Of a DNA stretch of 64,000 bases, positions 1-11,035 are shown in pieces. The notes beneath the pieces are model-generated. The model was not told where the DNA came from. It made no database searches and saw only the letters and a list, made by a program, of their open reading frames with translations. The number at the start of each line of letters is the position of its first letter. Positions within the stretch are counted from its first letter, which is position 1. The position numbers and the translations under genes were made by a program. The stretch is from Aaosphaeria pasadenensis (lineage: Eukaryota; Ascomycota; Dothideomycetes; Pleosporales): assembly GCA_022813625.1 (NCBI GenBank), contig JAKLMB010000008.1, positions 1,302,001-1,366,000 of the forward strand, read 5' to 3'.

Positions 1-1229
1 GAACAGGTGGTTTTCCCTGTGCCCTCTTCGAGCTTTATCCACGCGGCCAATATGACGCAGCACATAGAACGCAGAGAAACCAAACTTCAGGGCCTTCACT
101 GAGTGGTGCTCCGTACCTTCGAAACATCTTGTATATATTGATGTATTTGTTAGAAGTGAATGTTGTGACCAAGCTCAAGTTCAACCAAGTGATATCCTTC
201 GATTTCATGGCAGACTGTTGTACTCCAAATGAAAATCATGCGTTCATCACTTTCATTCAACCCTCTTGGTTATGCCAATAACAGAATGCTAACAATGTCA
301 AACGCTGATGATGCAAGCTGTTGAGGCTCTGCTTCATAACATGTCGAGTTTCCCAGCAATGATCAGCGTAACCGTTGCAAGACTCATAACATCGTATACG
401 CCGTTATGGCTACTCAACCGGACATCTTTGTTTCCTACAATTAGACTGCCTAATTGACGATGGTAGATGAGGCCAAAGCGAAGATCCAGCGGTCATGAAC
501 ATGCATCTAGTAGTGACGAGGGTTGGTACATGGGAGCTGCCGGGGTCACCACCTACAAATTTGCTGTCTATGCGCGACTCGCCTGTGCCGTGAGAAAATT
601 TGAATGTGACACACAGTGGAGGCCAAGGTGTACTATCAGGCATACCGGCTCAAGCGCTTGTGCCGCAGTTGATCATGCTCTAAACCCCTGACCGTACCAT
701 GATCACTAAGTTGATCGGCCGTCCTCCGTCGTTCCAAAGGAACTTTCTTCTTCACACACACACCAATCTACACAAAAGTTACTACACCATTGATTCAACT
801 CCGTGTTGCTGTTGATTGCTAATCAGACACGTTCGAACCCCATCCTTCGCCAATGTCTATACTAAAGATCAAACGTGCCTGTGACTGCCGTGAGTGACGA
901 AGGTCTCAAGAAAGTCCATGGTCGAAGTTGGTCCTGGGAAACGATAGATGCAGGACTCCCAGATACACCCCGGACGTGTGAAAAAGCCATAAGTTTCATC
1001 CTTGCTCTAGCTTCGCAGCCGATCTTTGTAGAGGAATACTTCAACTGTTCATGCGACCGACCAAATGCGGAGCAAAGATAATTGACAAGGGTTGGCGCTA
1101 ACAATTTGTGACGTAAGTGGTCCATATCGTTCTAAGGAGGCTTTGAGGCCGATCATGCGAAAACTTTTGAGTACGACTGGTGACACAACAGTTAGAAGTT
1201 TGCAGCGTTCTGTCACCATCAATCACCCA
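1..1229. other. Gene-poor stretch upstream of the first C2H2 copy
   Basis: I see no convincing gene here. Short open frames lie on both strands without splice signals or motifs. Around 700-730 the phrase TGATCGGCCGTCC resembles a phrase at about 29845, which lies in a C2H2-family 3' flank, so part of this stretch may be duplicated family flank. From about 1130 the sequence becomes alignable to the upstream region of the C2H2 copy at 11308 (CTTTGAGGCC at 1142 and again near 10948). Confidence 0.5.
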
Positions 1230-1303
1230 CGTACATGAACCGAGCTTGGATGGGTGCATTGAGTCAAGTCCTGCCTTTTCGCGAATTTTACTCCTTACTT
1301 AAG
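1230..1303 (+). promoter_or_regulatory. Conserved upstream motifs of C2H2 copy 1
   Basis: ACGTACATGAAC (from 1230), TGCATTGAGTCAAGT (1255-1269) and a TATA-like ACTTAAG (1297-1303) precede the start codon at 1390. The first two also occur in the same order upstream of the copy at 11308, and in a close variant upstream of the minus-strand copy starting at 23457. A pyrimidine-rich leader follows (TTCACCTTGTGTTTTCCA, also before copy 3). Conservation across diverged copies suggests a shared promoter; I infer function only from that. Confidence 0.5.
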
Positions 1304-1389
1304 ATGCAGTTACGGTTGTAGCTATAATACTTTCGGTGCGTTATTCCTTCACCTTGTGTTTTCCATTCCTTACTGTGTTGATATATTCA

Positions 1390-2468
1390 ATGTATTCTAC
1401 CCATCAACCGAATGTCTCTGGCAGTGAATATCAGGAATTCTCATCATGGAGCCTTTTGCCAGATTCATTTGAAGTTCCAACATCCTTCTGCGCTCTATTG
1501 TTTCCGCCAGACCCATCGAACGTCCCAGACTCTCTGCCAAATCTTCCAAACGTTCCAGCTCCACCAAACGTTCTAGCTCCATCAAACGTTCCAGATCTAT
1601 CAATTGTCACAGATTCATCAAATGACCATGTTCAAGCTCCATAATATATTCTGGCTCCATGGGACGTCCCACCTCAATTAGATCTCCCCGCTATTCCTTA
1701 CGCTCCATTGGATCTGGGGCATCCAATGGGGCCCCAAACTCCATTCAACCCCCTAGCTCCGTTTAACCCAGCTCAATTGGATGGCCCGAAGTCCCCGCCT
1801 CTCTTAACTTCTCCGGCTCCCTTGGGCTCTCCCTTGAGTTCTTCGGCTTCATTGAGTTCCTCGGATCTATCAGAACGCCCGACTCCAAAACCTTCGACTC
1901 CAAAACACCCAGATTCAGAGCGTCAAGCCCCAAAGCGCAACTCACGGGGGCACCGAGCGGCCAGGATTTACGATACGGCAGGCAATGTAATAGGCGTGTA
2001 AGTACCCATATGGCTCTAAGGAGAAGTCGGTTACTCATGGTTCTTAGGATTACCACGTCTCTTCCATCAAGCAAACACGTTCAGACGACTGTCACGGGAA
2101 CAATACTTTCACCGGACACCAAGGTGCAGAGTGACTCATCTCATAGGAACATTAAAAATTCCAAGTCGTACGATTTAGCTTTTGAATGTAGAAGAAGGAT
2201 CTACCACAACAAGAAGTGCGGTTCAAAGTTCAGGACGGAGGAAGCTCTGAAGTTGCATCATCAGGCGCACGGTAGTGATGGCTTTACCTGTAAGATTTGC
2301 GGAAAACCCTTTTGCAAAATATATGATTATAACCGTCACTACGAGACACATGTCAGTGGGTTTTTCAAGAAACGTCGTGGAATAGTGATGCCACTTGAAG
2401 AAGTAGCGAAATATGCACAGAATGAAACATTGATAGCAAAGATAAGATCAGAACTTGCGCGGCGCTAG
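1390..2468 (+). pseudogene. C2H2 zinc-finger family, copy 1 (one in-frame stop)
   Basis: Probable nuclear DNA-binding protein. I chose ATG 1390 because all copies share this N-terminus (MYSTHQPNVS here, MSSTHNPNFS in copy 2). Exon 1 encodes a serine/proline-rich tract with six-residue units of the type NVPAPS. A phase-2 intron (1998-2047, GTAAGT...TTCTTAG) leads into exon 2, which carries finger 1 (C-X9-C-X12-H-X3-H) and finger 2 (CKICGKPF..., C-X2-C-X12-H-X3-H) and a conserved tail ending near IRSELARR. One TAA at 1642-1644 interrupts the repeat tract; neighbouring units read TCA there, so a C-to-A change explains it. The frame is otherwise open. It could be a recent pseudogene, a sequencing error, or be skipped by unseen splicing. 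Confidence 0.75.
1500..1660 (+). repeat. Coding minisatellite in C2H2 copy 1
   Basis: Degenerate 18-bp units of the form AACGTTCCAGCTCCATCA encode N-V-P-A/D-P/L-S. The same ancestral unit is visible in copies 3 and 4, but copy numbers and units differ between them. Confidence 0.75.
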
Positions 2469-2520
2469 GTTGTTCGGTGTTGGAAATTACGTAGCGTTAT
2501 CGTTTAAAATCGTCATATAT
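2462..2520 (+). other. Conserved 3' flank of the C2H2 family
   Basis: Directly after the stop codon, GGTTGTTCGGTGTTGG and TAGCGTTATCGTTTAAAA are shared with the 3' end of copy 3 (12500-12545) and, more diverged, with the flanks of copies 2 and 4. It may hold the 3' UTR and poly(A) signals; no function is proven. Confidence 0.55.
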
Positions 2521-2949
2521 CTATCTTCCTCACTCACATCACGTCTGAACAAGTGTTTCGTCCTACTAAAGGAATGCCTTGCCTCCTCAACAGTGCGGGA
2601 ATTCACTGACTAGCTTCCGCGATGACCGATTATTCTAATCAAGTGGCGATTGTGGGCAAACTACTGATTAGGGGTGGTTGTGGTGGTGATCGAGAAGAAT
2701 GATGTTGTTTTGGTGTTTTAGATGAATGATGATGTTTTCCTTGTTTTACAAGAATGATGAGGAAGTATTGATAGTTGTTCAGAAGTTAGCTCGAGACTTG
2801 ATGAGCCGTTCTCAGGAATCGGCAATCCTGGAGCAGAGTAGGAATCCCATGCCTAGGAGCAGGTGGGTGCGAGTCTTTCATTCTTTAAAACCACCACCTC
2901 TTAATCTTCTCAACCGCTATCCCCTCGTTCTCGTCCGCCAACTTCGGAA

Positions 2950-3130
2950 GCATGGTGGTAGCGCTGATATCTATGTACTATCCCTCATTCTGGCCCCTCT
3001 CCCTGGATATGATCCTAAACCTACCGGCCGGACCAATGCCAGGTGCCACCTCGCCAAATTGTGACGTTTACGTGCTGGAAGCAATTAGGCGAAGTAAGGA
3101 GATTTAATGCGTACCCCAGCCAGAGATCCT
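2950..3130 (+). repeat. Duplicated segment (also at 28190-28390)
   Basis: GGTAGCGCTGATATCTATGTACTA and the stretch CGCCAAATTGTGACGTTTACG...GAAGTAAGGAGA recur in the same order at 28190-28390, upstream of the bHLH-like gene at 28517. Here no such gene follows, so this copy is an orphan fragment. Confidence 0.65.
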
Positions 3131-3469
3131 TGTAATAATTGCACTCGTTCTGAGATCTCACCATACCCTGTTCGTCTTTGTTGAGTGCAACTTGTAGGTT
3201 TCATAGGTAACGTCTTGTTCATGGAGGCGAGGTAGATAGCTGTCCGCCTACTGCAATCACAACCCCACGCCTTTTTCCCGCTTCCCCGTCGCTTCCCCAT
3301 CGCTCCACCTCATGGACTCACCCTTCTACAGTAGATCTCATCCTAAATCTTGCTGTCTAACGCATCGGGGCCGCCCCACCGACATTCTAAGTACCACATC
3401 ACCAAAAAAGTCTTGATATTGAGCTGGGACGTGACGTGTTACTTTGGGGATTGCCGAAGAGAGGTGGCA

Positions 3470-3725
3470 TGTCTCATGACCTTACAACTGTACACTTTTG
3501 TCAACGAATATCGTGGAGCAGTCGGTCATTGACTCAGTAGATAAGGATGATCGACCGCGGAGACGTATGGATGGGGGGTCCTTGTGCCTTGTTGCAGGAA
3601 GGAAATCTTACGTGGGATGGAGCCCCGGTTTGGACGTAATATGAACGAAGACAACTAATTTGAATAAGATGCGAATATGTGACGACTTTTAATGATAACA
3701 TTACAACTGAAACTAAACAACCTGG
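3470..3725 (-). repeat. 3' flank of C2H2 copy 2, related to an orphan flank at 29.75-29.98 kb
   Basis: Reading downstream from copy 2 on the minus strand, this flank contains an AACGATAAAAGTCGTCA-type phrase (GACGACTTTTAATGATAAC on the plus strand). TGGAGCAGTCGGTC, GATCGACCG and GACGACTTTTAA occur in the same order at 29812-29965, where no zinc-finger gene remains. Confidence 0.55.
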
Positions 3726-3748
3726 TTGAAGCTTACCCTGCAGTAATA

Positions 3749-4788
3749 CTACTGCGCATGTCTTGATCGTAGATATTCGATCAATTTTGGATCATCTGCT
3801 ATATAACTCTCCACCTTCTCAAGTGGCATTGTATCGTTACGACCAAAATTTCCCGAACCTTCGACGTGTGTGCTGTAGTGCTTTTCGTAGTTGAATCTAC
3901 GGATAAAGGCACTCTTGCAAATCTTACAGATATGACCCTCGCCATGTGCGGATGTTTTGAAAGTTGACTTGCAACGCTCGTTCTCTGAAATGAACTGGCC
4001 ACGTTTGAACCTGTATACAGGTTCTCTTATGGGTCCATCAATCACCTCATCCGCGTTAGATGTATCAAGCTGGGCGGCAGTGTCAAGACTAAAGTCCTGC
4101 ATCTTGATGTCCGGTGAAATTATTGTTCTCGCAACCGTCGCCTGGGCATCTTCGGGATATGATGTAATCTTCAACTGGCTAGTTCTATGAGTGAAACTTT
4201 TCCTGTGCAGCAATAGATGGTTACTTACAGGCCAGTTTGATTACACGAAGCGAGAAGTTGATTCAACGAAGCTACTAAATTGAATACAACATGTTGATCT
4301 AGGGGCATGAATGGACCTGGGTCCTTTGCTGGGTCCTTTGCTGGGTCCTTTGCTGGGTCCTTTGCTCGGTCCTTTGCTGGAGCTGGGCCCTTTGATGGAG
4401 CTAGGCGCTTCAATGTGCGCTTTGATGGACCTGGGCGCTTCGATACGCGCTTCGCTACGCGCTTCGGTGAAGATGGGCCCTTTGCTGAGCGGTTTGATGG
4501 GTCCTTTGCCGGAGCTGGGTCCTTTGATGAGTCCTTCAATAGAGCTAGGCGCTTCAAAGGGCGCTTCGATGAAGCGGGAACCTTCCATAGAGATGGAGCT
4601 GCAGCATTCGATGAAGGGAGATCAAAGAAAGCTGGGTAATTAGACAAAGGTGGGAAATCGAACGAAGTTGGAGCTCCCAGTGGGAGACCTGGATCTGGGA
4701 ACTCCTGAGATCTGTCTAGCGACAGATTCCAAGACATGAATTCCTGATATCCACTGGCTGAGAAATTCGGGTTATGAGTAGAAGACAT
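3749..4788 (-). CDS. C2H2 zinc-finger family, copy 2 (open frame)
   Basis: Two exons: 4788-4229 and 4184-3749, with a 44-bp phase-2 intron (donor GTAAGTAA, acceptor CTCATAG) at the same place as in copies 1, 3 and 4. The predicted protein is 331 residues. The start MSSTHNPNFS is shared by the family; a further in-frame ATG lies 12 bp upstream (4800). The N-terminal half is low complexity, ending in KDPAKDP-type repeats. Only finger 2 (CKICKSAFIRRFNYEKHYSTH) keeps all ligands. Finger 1 has lost its first Cys (RFKRGQF) and, through a deletion after CKSTFKTSA, its histidines. The conserved tail MPLEKVESYIADDPKLIEYL remains. A single finger is unlikely to give strong sequence-specific binding alone, so function may have shifted or been lost. 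The upstream flank differs from the other copies. Confidence 0.75.
4308..4640 (-). repeat. Coding minisatellite in C2H2 copy 2
   Basis: On the plus strand GGGTCCTTTGCT (12 bp) repeats from about 4318 to 4370, followed by degenerate 12-18 bp variants such as GGGCGCTTCGAT. On the coding strand this gives AKDP, SKGP and similar units. Because units are multiples of three, long open frames persist in other frames; I treat those as shadows. Confidence 0.75.
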
Positions 4789-4866
4789 CGTATATAACAC
4801 AGCAAGGGGATGGCAATACAGGCAAGGGGCAAGAAAAACAGGAAGGAAGTATTTAACGGGAGAATT

Positions 4867-5512
4867 TCACATCTGAAAGGCCCCTTTCTCGAAGAGGCGT
4901 ACTAAGCGCTCCAACTGGAGTATTGACCTCTTTGACAAATGATCATCAGCGTCAGGCTCTGACATACATGCTATCCCATGAATCTGCGAGTTGCATTTGG
5001 GATGTGCCATCATAGCCGCATAGTTAGCTTGTGTGAAGAGGATTGTTGCATGAAGCATGGCAAGGGTGTGAGAGGCATTCTAAGAAAAGAATACAAAAGG
5101 GGTTGCGTCGGCCAGGCAGCGCCAAGACTTCAATGTTTGTTCGTCCCACTCTCGGTTTTCACAGACGTCACAAACTGTATCCACCAGGTTAGCGCCAATC
5201 CCAGGAGCTGGTAGCAACAGTTTGTGCTCGTATGTGCGGATGGCGAGGCCTTGACCAACACCCTTTGAAGCAAAATGATTGCCTGCGAAGCTAGCACAAA
5301 GAGGGTTCTCAAACGCCCATGTACCTGGGCACCCTGCAACGTCTCCCGGAGTTGCGTGTTTCTGCGTTTGAGCTCTTTATTTTCTTGAACCAGTGTAATG
5401 ATAACGCATATCTAGCGGCACGTTGTGGGGGGTGAAAAGGTGACGCAGGTGATACTTCGCTTGAACTTCTTAGCAGGGCATCGAAAAGAATCCTGTTCGC
5501 CGTGCATGTCAT
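4867..5512 (-). pseudogene. Coiled-coil family relic, copy A
   Basis: This stretch aligns to 31588-32152 (about nine bases in ten over the best part) and more weakly to 24640-24885. On the minus strand it encodes a hydrophilic heptad-like segment, VQENKELKRRNTQLRETL, preceded by a degraded N-terminal part and followed by ...RTLFVLASQAI. Frames change around 5340 and several stops occur, so it is not a working gene. It abuts the start of C2H2 copy 2, suggesting a rearrangement junction near 4860. I do not recognise the family; a bZIP-like origin is possible but no basic region is visible. Confidence 0.5.
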
Positions 5513-5630
5513 GACTCGAAGCCTATCAATGCGATTTTGTTATCAATAAATGTTTTTTCTTGGGCTTGGACACCCTGCATGGCGTTCCTGGGTCAATTCG
5601 ACGAAGGTATCAGACGACTTCGTTAAAGTA

Positions 5631-6243
5631 CTATCTAGTCAAGTCTACGATCTCTGCCTCCAAAAATGCATCCACTTTGGCCTTCTTGTCCGCAGGTAGA
5701 GTGTCGCGTAGCTCTGAAAATAGCAGCTTGGCAGCTTGTAATTGGCGATGTTGCCCTTCAATAACATATATAGTCGTCTTCAAAATATCTTCCTTCGTGT
5801 ACATAAGAATGCCCTTTTCTGGTTGAGAATGACCTCTAAGAAATTTCCATGTAGCACCAAATCCCCAATCGATCAGAAGGCTCTGAAGGCGAATGTGCAG
5901 GTCTGAGATACGGCGTTGGTATCTTGTCACAGAGCTTACATCGTCATTCGGTTCCGCACAACGGGCAGGCGTCGGAATCGTCACACTTGGGCTCGGGCTC
6001 TCAGGTTGAGCCGGCATCGGCATCAACACACTTGGGTTCGAGCTCTTAAGATGAGCAAGTGTCGGAATCGTCAGACTCGACTCCGGCTTCTCGTGGAATG
6101 TAGGTTCCTTCCTATTGCAAGTCTTAATATGCAATATTGGGAAAATGTCGAACTTACTTCTTCACATAATAGCCAGGATCTGATGAACCTTCTAGATTAG
6201 GCTTGTGCAACCTAGCGAGCAACCTCTCGTCGTATGGATCCAT
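5631..6243 (-). CDS. bHLH-like protein, member 1
   Basis: Two exons, 6243-6158 and 6111-5631, joined across a 46-bp intron (GTAAGT...CAATAG), give 188 residues. I chose the start MDPYDERLLARL because the gene at 28517 begins MECYDRSLLARF. A proline/serine-rich middle is followed by a segment resembling helix 1 of a basic helix-loop-helix domain (RYQRRISDLHIRLQSLL), a long loop, and a helix-2-like KEDILKTTIYVIEGQHRQL. The K-x-D-I-L start of helix 2 is typical of bHLH proteins; the basic region is poor (few Arg, no clear E-box contact Glu). If bHLH is right, the product is a nuclear dimerising regulator. The family match is my pattern recognition only. Confidence 0.6.
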
Positions 6244-6727
6244 AATAGATGATGGGAAGGTGAAAGAAATGAAGGAATTCACATTTGAAGCCAAAAGTCT
6301 TCGCATTATATGTTGGTGTATAGGGTTCTCTCGTTTGTGTGATTTATCATTCCTACCAAGGACAAGGGATGATGCAAGAGCGAGTAGAGAAACAGTCCCG
6401 CTCCAACGTGTCATTGCATAGATGTAACGTGATACATAATACCGCCCCCGCTTCCCCTGAATGGCGTGGGACTGCCGCAGAATTTCAACAACGTAAGTCT
6501 AAGGCCGCTGGCTCTTTGAGCGCCTCGCACCTTGGCAGTCCACGGCTTGAATGAGTCGTATCCCATCCGATGTGACACGACATGCCTAACTTCCAGGTTC
6601 TTTGCTAGCATCCAGACCGTCTCCGCAATTTGGAAGATGGATAGCTTTCATCAACCAGTGTGAGGCAAGACCTGCTATACCAGCTCAAGCGCTTTTGTCA
6701 TAATCAGGGAAGGGACACAGACTTGAA

Positions 6728-6940
6728 ACCCAGCAAGCAGAAAAAGAGAAGGATGGGTTAGGCTATTCCGATATCACAGCAGACCGTACTGTTGCCTCGA
6801 ATCTCTCCCTGCTTTTCTACTATATCTATCTCTGCTATGTGATCTCCGAATAGCCTCATCTACGCCACAATACTCATGGATTGGAGTCGAGGCATCATCC
6901 GCCCTCGGCAGCCCTGATCGATCTATCTATGCCCTTGTGC
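6728..6940. repeat. Dispersed repeat R2 (inverted copies at 54.6 and 56.7 kb)
   Basis: Bases 6728-6795 (GCAAGCAGAAAAAGAGAAGG, GGCTATTCCGA) match 56739-56806 in inverted orientation. Bases 6786-6900 (CTCTCCCTGCTTTTCTA, GATTGGAGTCGAGGCATCAT) match 54565-54690, also inverted. CGGCAGCCCTGATCGATCTA (6907) recurs directly at 38394. It looks like a composite non-coding transposon remnant; I found no terminal repeats. Confidence 0.65.
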
Positions 6941-7535
6941 CTTTTCCTCTGCAGTCAGGCCTTGAAGTGTTGACAAACGACTTTACCTACTAAATGTACT
7001 CCAGAAACGCCTCGTGGGTCCGGTTCAAGTCTACGCAGGCCGCGTGCGGACCAAATGCCATGGTGCCTATCAACTACTTGGACCCAGCGAGGTAGGAAAT
7101 GAGCTGACGTTGAAGGACGAGGTGCTGCTATTGTTGTGTAATTGCCAACGACTGCGCCTCCATCTCTTACCTCTTCTCGCGATTATACAAAAACGTGAAT
7201 CGAATTTCGGCTGGCCTCAAGTACGACCCCGAGTGCAATATCGGCGGCGGCTTATGCCATGTCGGCGGAAGAAACCCATATCGTCAGCGGTTAATATCGT
7301 TGGCAGTGCATGCACTCAAGAAAGATGAATAAAGTAAAAAGGCAAGAATGAATGATGTTGATTTCAACTACGATAAAAACAGAACGCATAAAACCTGGCC
7401 TTGAGGCTTGGAAATGGAGTAGTACTGTGATGTTGAGATCAGTTATAAAGCCTGGTGTTGAAGCCAGACAATTGAGCAGTACTGTGATGTTGAGATCAGT
7501 TATCAGAGAATGACTAATTCTGAAACCCTATTTGT

Positions 7536-8904
7536 TTATAGAACGTTGACGAAACCGTCTATTTCTTTCATCCCATCTACAGCATTGTTCTTGTTGGTAC
7601 CGTCAACAGCGTTGTTGGTGTTGTCAACAGTCTTCTTGTTGGTACCGTCAACGGCGTTGTTGGTGTTGTCAACAGTCTTCTTGGTGGTACCGTCAACGGC
7701 GTTGTTGGTGTTGTCAACAGTCTTCTTGTTGGTACCGTCAACGGCGTTGTTGGTGTTGTCANNNNNNNNNNNNNNNNNNNNNNNNNNNNNNNNNNNNNNN
7801 NNNNNNNNNNNNNNNNNNNNNNNNNNNNNNNNNNNNNNNNNNNNNNNNNNNNNNNNNNNNNTGGTACCGTCAACGGCGTTGTTGGTGTTGTCAACAGTCT
7901 TCTTGTTGGTACCGTCAACGGCGTTGTTGGTGTTGTCAATGATCTGGTTTTGATTTTGCCAGTGTTCTCTGATGCTATGAAGATGTGGTTCTATCATCTG
8001 CGAAACTTGGCTCCAGGATAGTTCTGGTTCTTCATAGAAGATCGAGTGTTGCTTGTGTTCCTCTGCTACATCGAGCATCAGAGTAACCGTATCGCCATGA
8101 TCTTCATATCCTATGACACTTCTCTGACCTCTATAGCCCGGTACTTGCAATGGTGTAGAGAGAAGGGCTATAAGGGCTCTTGCAATTCCTTCTTTTGGAC
8201 ACAGTCCTTTTGAAGGTTTTTTTCTTGCTAGTTCGATTGTGAAAGATCTCAAATGGAGAAGAGGTCGCAATTCCTCTGGGATTACGTTGTGCTGCTTGAT
8301 TATAGCAGTGATGCCGGTAATGATCTCGTCAATGCACCACATCCTATCCGATACATCTCTGAAGCGGAGGCCATCGCAGCCTAACAAGCTATCGAAATAG
8401 GGACCAAGGAAGATCGTCTGGTAGTCGAAGATCGCCATCTTCATATACTGTTCGGGAGAAGGAATATCCTGTTTCGACTGGCGCCGCACCCTTGATTGGG
8501 GTTTCTGCCACGCCGGCATTGAATGCTGCACCGTTGATGGGTGGTGTTGCATAGTAGACGTCGTGAGGGGCTGCACCGTTGGTGGGTGGTGTTGCATAAA
8601 CGTCGTGAGGGGCTGCACCGTTGGTGGATGGTGTTGCATAGTAGACGTCGTGAGGGGCTGCACCGTTGGTGGGTGGTGTTGCATAGACGTCGTGAGGGGC
8701 TGCACCGTTGGTGGGTGGTGTTGCATAGACGTCGTGAGGAGCTGCACCGTCGATTCGGGCTGCCTCGTCGGCAACGGCAGCGAGGATTTGTATGGGGACG
8801 AGGGAGACATGACGCCAGGTACCACGCGATTCACAGGCGGTGCTCTCGCTCTCAGTAGTGAGTTGGCTATGGGTCAAATCTGAAAGGAAAACTTGGTTGA
8901 CCAT
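7536..8904 (-). CDS. Unrecognised protein with two coding minisatellites
   Basis: A 432-codon frame (8834 to 7536) begins with about five 14-15 residue units (MQHHPPTVQPLTTS type), then a non-repetitive globular-looking stretch of roughly 200 residues (from MKMAIFDYQTIFLGPY to about EHWQNQNQI), and ends in repeated NTNNAVDGTNKKTVD units. A second, overlapping frame (8904-8389) starts with MVNQVFLSDL, lies about 30 bp behind a TATATAA on the minus strand, and reads the first repeat as NGAAPHDVYATPPT. A spliced or frameshifted product joining the 8904 start to the 432-codon frame is possible, but I cannot place the junction. The 100-N gap lies in the C-terminal repeat, so true length is unknown. 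I do not recognise the globular part. Confidence 0.5.
7574..7937 (-). repeat. 45-bp coding minisatellite interrupted by a gap
   Basis: GTCAACGGCGTTGTTGGTG, TTGTCAACAGTCTTCTTG and TTGGTACC form 45-bp units encoding 15 residues (DNTNNAVDGTNKKTV). Units are nearly identical, consistent with recent expansion. The run continues on both sides of the N block. Confidence 0.9.
7762..7861. other. Assembly gap of exactly 100 N
   Basis: One hundred undetermined bases inside a near-identical tandem repeat. The round number suggests a placeholder of unknown true size, so the number of repeat units is not known. Confidence 0.95.
8520..8745 (-). repeat. 42/45-bp coding minisatellite, open in two frames
   Basis: Five units of CGTCGTGAGGGGCTGCACCG plus TTGGTGGGTGGTGTTGCATA; some carry an extra GTA triplet, giving 42 or 45 bp. 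Both lengths are multiples of three, so two overlapping frames on the minus strand stay open through the array. Confidence 0.85.
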
Positions 8905-8969
8905 TGCTCGCTCCGTACATACCCACTCATTATATACACGATCAAGCCGGAGGGCCAGTTCAGTTCTGG

Positions 8970-9120
8970 AGGAACAGTTACATTAGTGCAGGGGCTTGGA
9001 TTTCCCTTCGTCCTCCTGTCACTCTCTCTGGTTAGGCAGCGAACTGACTGCTGCCCTTGAACATACGCCCTTTCCGTGCTTTGTCGTTACACTCAAAATA
9101 GGGCAGCAAATTGAATGGAA
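8970..9120. repeat. Dispersed repeat R3 (also at 20990-21110)
   Basis: CTTCGTCCTCCTGTC, a CCAGTGCCCT/CATACGCCCT variant, and GGCAGCAAATTGAATGG recur in the same order at 20990-21110 (GGCAGCAAATAGAATAG). No coding content is apparent in either copy. Confidence 0.6.
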
Positions 9121-10935
9121 GCAATGCCACAGGTGCTGCAACCGCTACCACATCAGGGGGTCTGTTCTCAACTGTTCAGCACAGGTCTTTATCTATTTTT
9201 GGTATCCCTAGGCATGTGAACAATAAAATACGTCGCAACTAAGTACATCAAGACGTAATCTTTGCCTCCTGAAAGTAGAGAGCTTGGGAGAATTTGCACT
9301 ACGTAAACATTTCAGCCTGCCAGGATCGTCGTACAGCGTAGAATCAGGACAAGGATGTTGTCATCTAGGTACAGAAAATCACTCTTTGCTTTACCACAGG
9401 AAGATACTTTGTTCGTTGTGTCAGGCGTACATTCGCTTGATAAAACGTACATTGATTGGACCAGGCGTACCTTCCTTGGACCGGTCAACTCGTGTGGGCC
9501 GTGTGATGATCAGAGTCATCTCACCACGACTCTTCCCACAGCCTTCCCCAACAAAGTATGGCGATTTCTGAAGGGAACGAAGAAGCATTGCCATTCTGAA
9601 AACAAAAGCACCAATCATCGACCACCACCTCCTAGCAGGACCAGAGACCTTGGACCCATCGACATTGAAAGAAATACATCAGACTCGAGAGGACCCTTCT
9701 GAATTTGAGAGACAGGTTCCGCGTCATTTGCGGCATAATCGTCTGTCTATAATTGATGTAGTAACTTAACTTCTGGTCGAAATGGAAACTTTCCACACAA
9801 CGAATGACCCCAAAGCTTCATCCGTCAACCTTTCTCCGGCCCAAACTTCTTCTGGAACCACCTCCACACCGCCCCTAGAGGCGCGTTTAGTTTTTTCTCA
9901 ATCATAGCCAATAAATCTGGATTCATAGTAGGGCCGGCGGCCAAGCGAATGATCATCTGTGCTAATGAAATTAGCTGATAGTGCCACTGAATCGACCCAG
10001 GAACGCAATGCAGGATGTCTCAGCCCAGAAAACATGCATCGATAACCAAATCACATTGATTAGTGCCTCCCAACCATCTTTCTCGGCGGCGGTTTGTCGA
10101 ACGACTGCAGCGAACAGGCTCATTTTCGGGCTCGTCGAACAGTCCTTCCATTGGTTCATGCTGTACCTAATACAGTAGAGAGTACAGTAGGTCCATGCCT
10201 CACGCATTGCATTGTTGCACAAAACCACGATTTCCTAGCGCAGATAGCCGGCTGCCCACACAATCTCTCCGTCGCCAACACACTTTAGCAAGCTTGATTC
10301 CTCAACGCCTCAAGTGCCGTGAACGGGTTGAGCGGAAGATGCATTGAAAACACCATCTTTCCGACTGTGACAGCTTGCCGTGTTATTGTTTCAACGGCGA
10401 AGCAAGGTCTCAAGCAAATCAACAGCTCAACCCCAGACAATTTTCAGAAGCTACAATCGACGTAGTTTGGGACACTAGATGCATCCCGTACATTCTTCTT
10501 GCTCATCTGTGAGGAATACATCGGTGACATGGGGGAGGTCGGTGAGGTCGGTGAGGTCGGTGAGGTCGGTGAGGTGAGGTCGGAGCAAGACCAGGGTAGC
10601 GAGAATGGCGCTAACTGGTAAGTGGTCCATGAAAACCATGACCACGCTATGTACCGCAAGTCACAGCGGGGAACAAGTGCCCGCTTCCGCAATGTATCAA
10701 TTCCCCTCGTCTGTACAAGGGGGTGTTTGGCACGTCTGAGCGTCTTTTACAGAGTTTCTACGAGAGAATGCACTGACCTGTTCAATCCGCACAAGTCACC
10801 CCTTGTGATCTGCGGTAGATCGTTTGAAGGAAGATCAACTAAGCAGCTTGGGGCCGGCCATACCCGATCTACTACATGATTTGCTTGCATGAATGAATGC
10901 TATTGCGGGCACTATGTTTCGGTGCACCCATCCGA
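9121..10935. other. Gene-poor stretch with a short 9-bp repeat
   Basis: No gene that I can support. At about 10528-10572 GGTGAGGTC repeats about five times; the motif is related to the 22-bp repeat at 25.3 kb (CTCACCGACCTCCC on the other strand). Short frames at 9355-9702 and 9971-10288 lack motifs and splice sites. Confidence 0.5.
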
Positions 10936-11035
10936 TTCATGGTAGGCTTTGAGGCCATACATTGTTCTGTACGTCAGGTCACGCAGCAGTTGGAAGGCTG
11001 CAGCGTCACAAATCGCCATGTATTATCAGTAGCTC

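Noticed and set aside
4307..4643. Plus-strand proteins opposite C2H2 copy 2 (FAGSFAG and GPLLGPLL types)
   Set aside because: These are shadow frames of a repeat with units divisible by three; the minus-strand frame has family homology, shared start and intron.
7574..7937. CRISPR-like array
   Set aside because: Units are directly adjacent 45-bp repeats with no unique spacers and they encode an open peptide; the host looks fungal.
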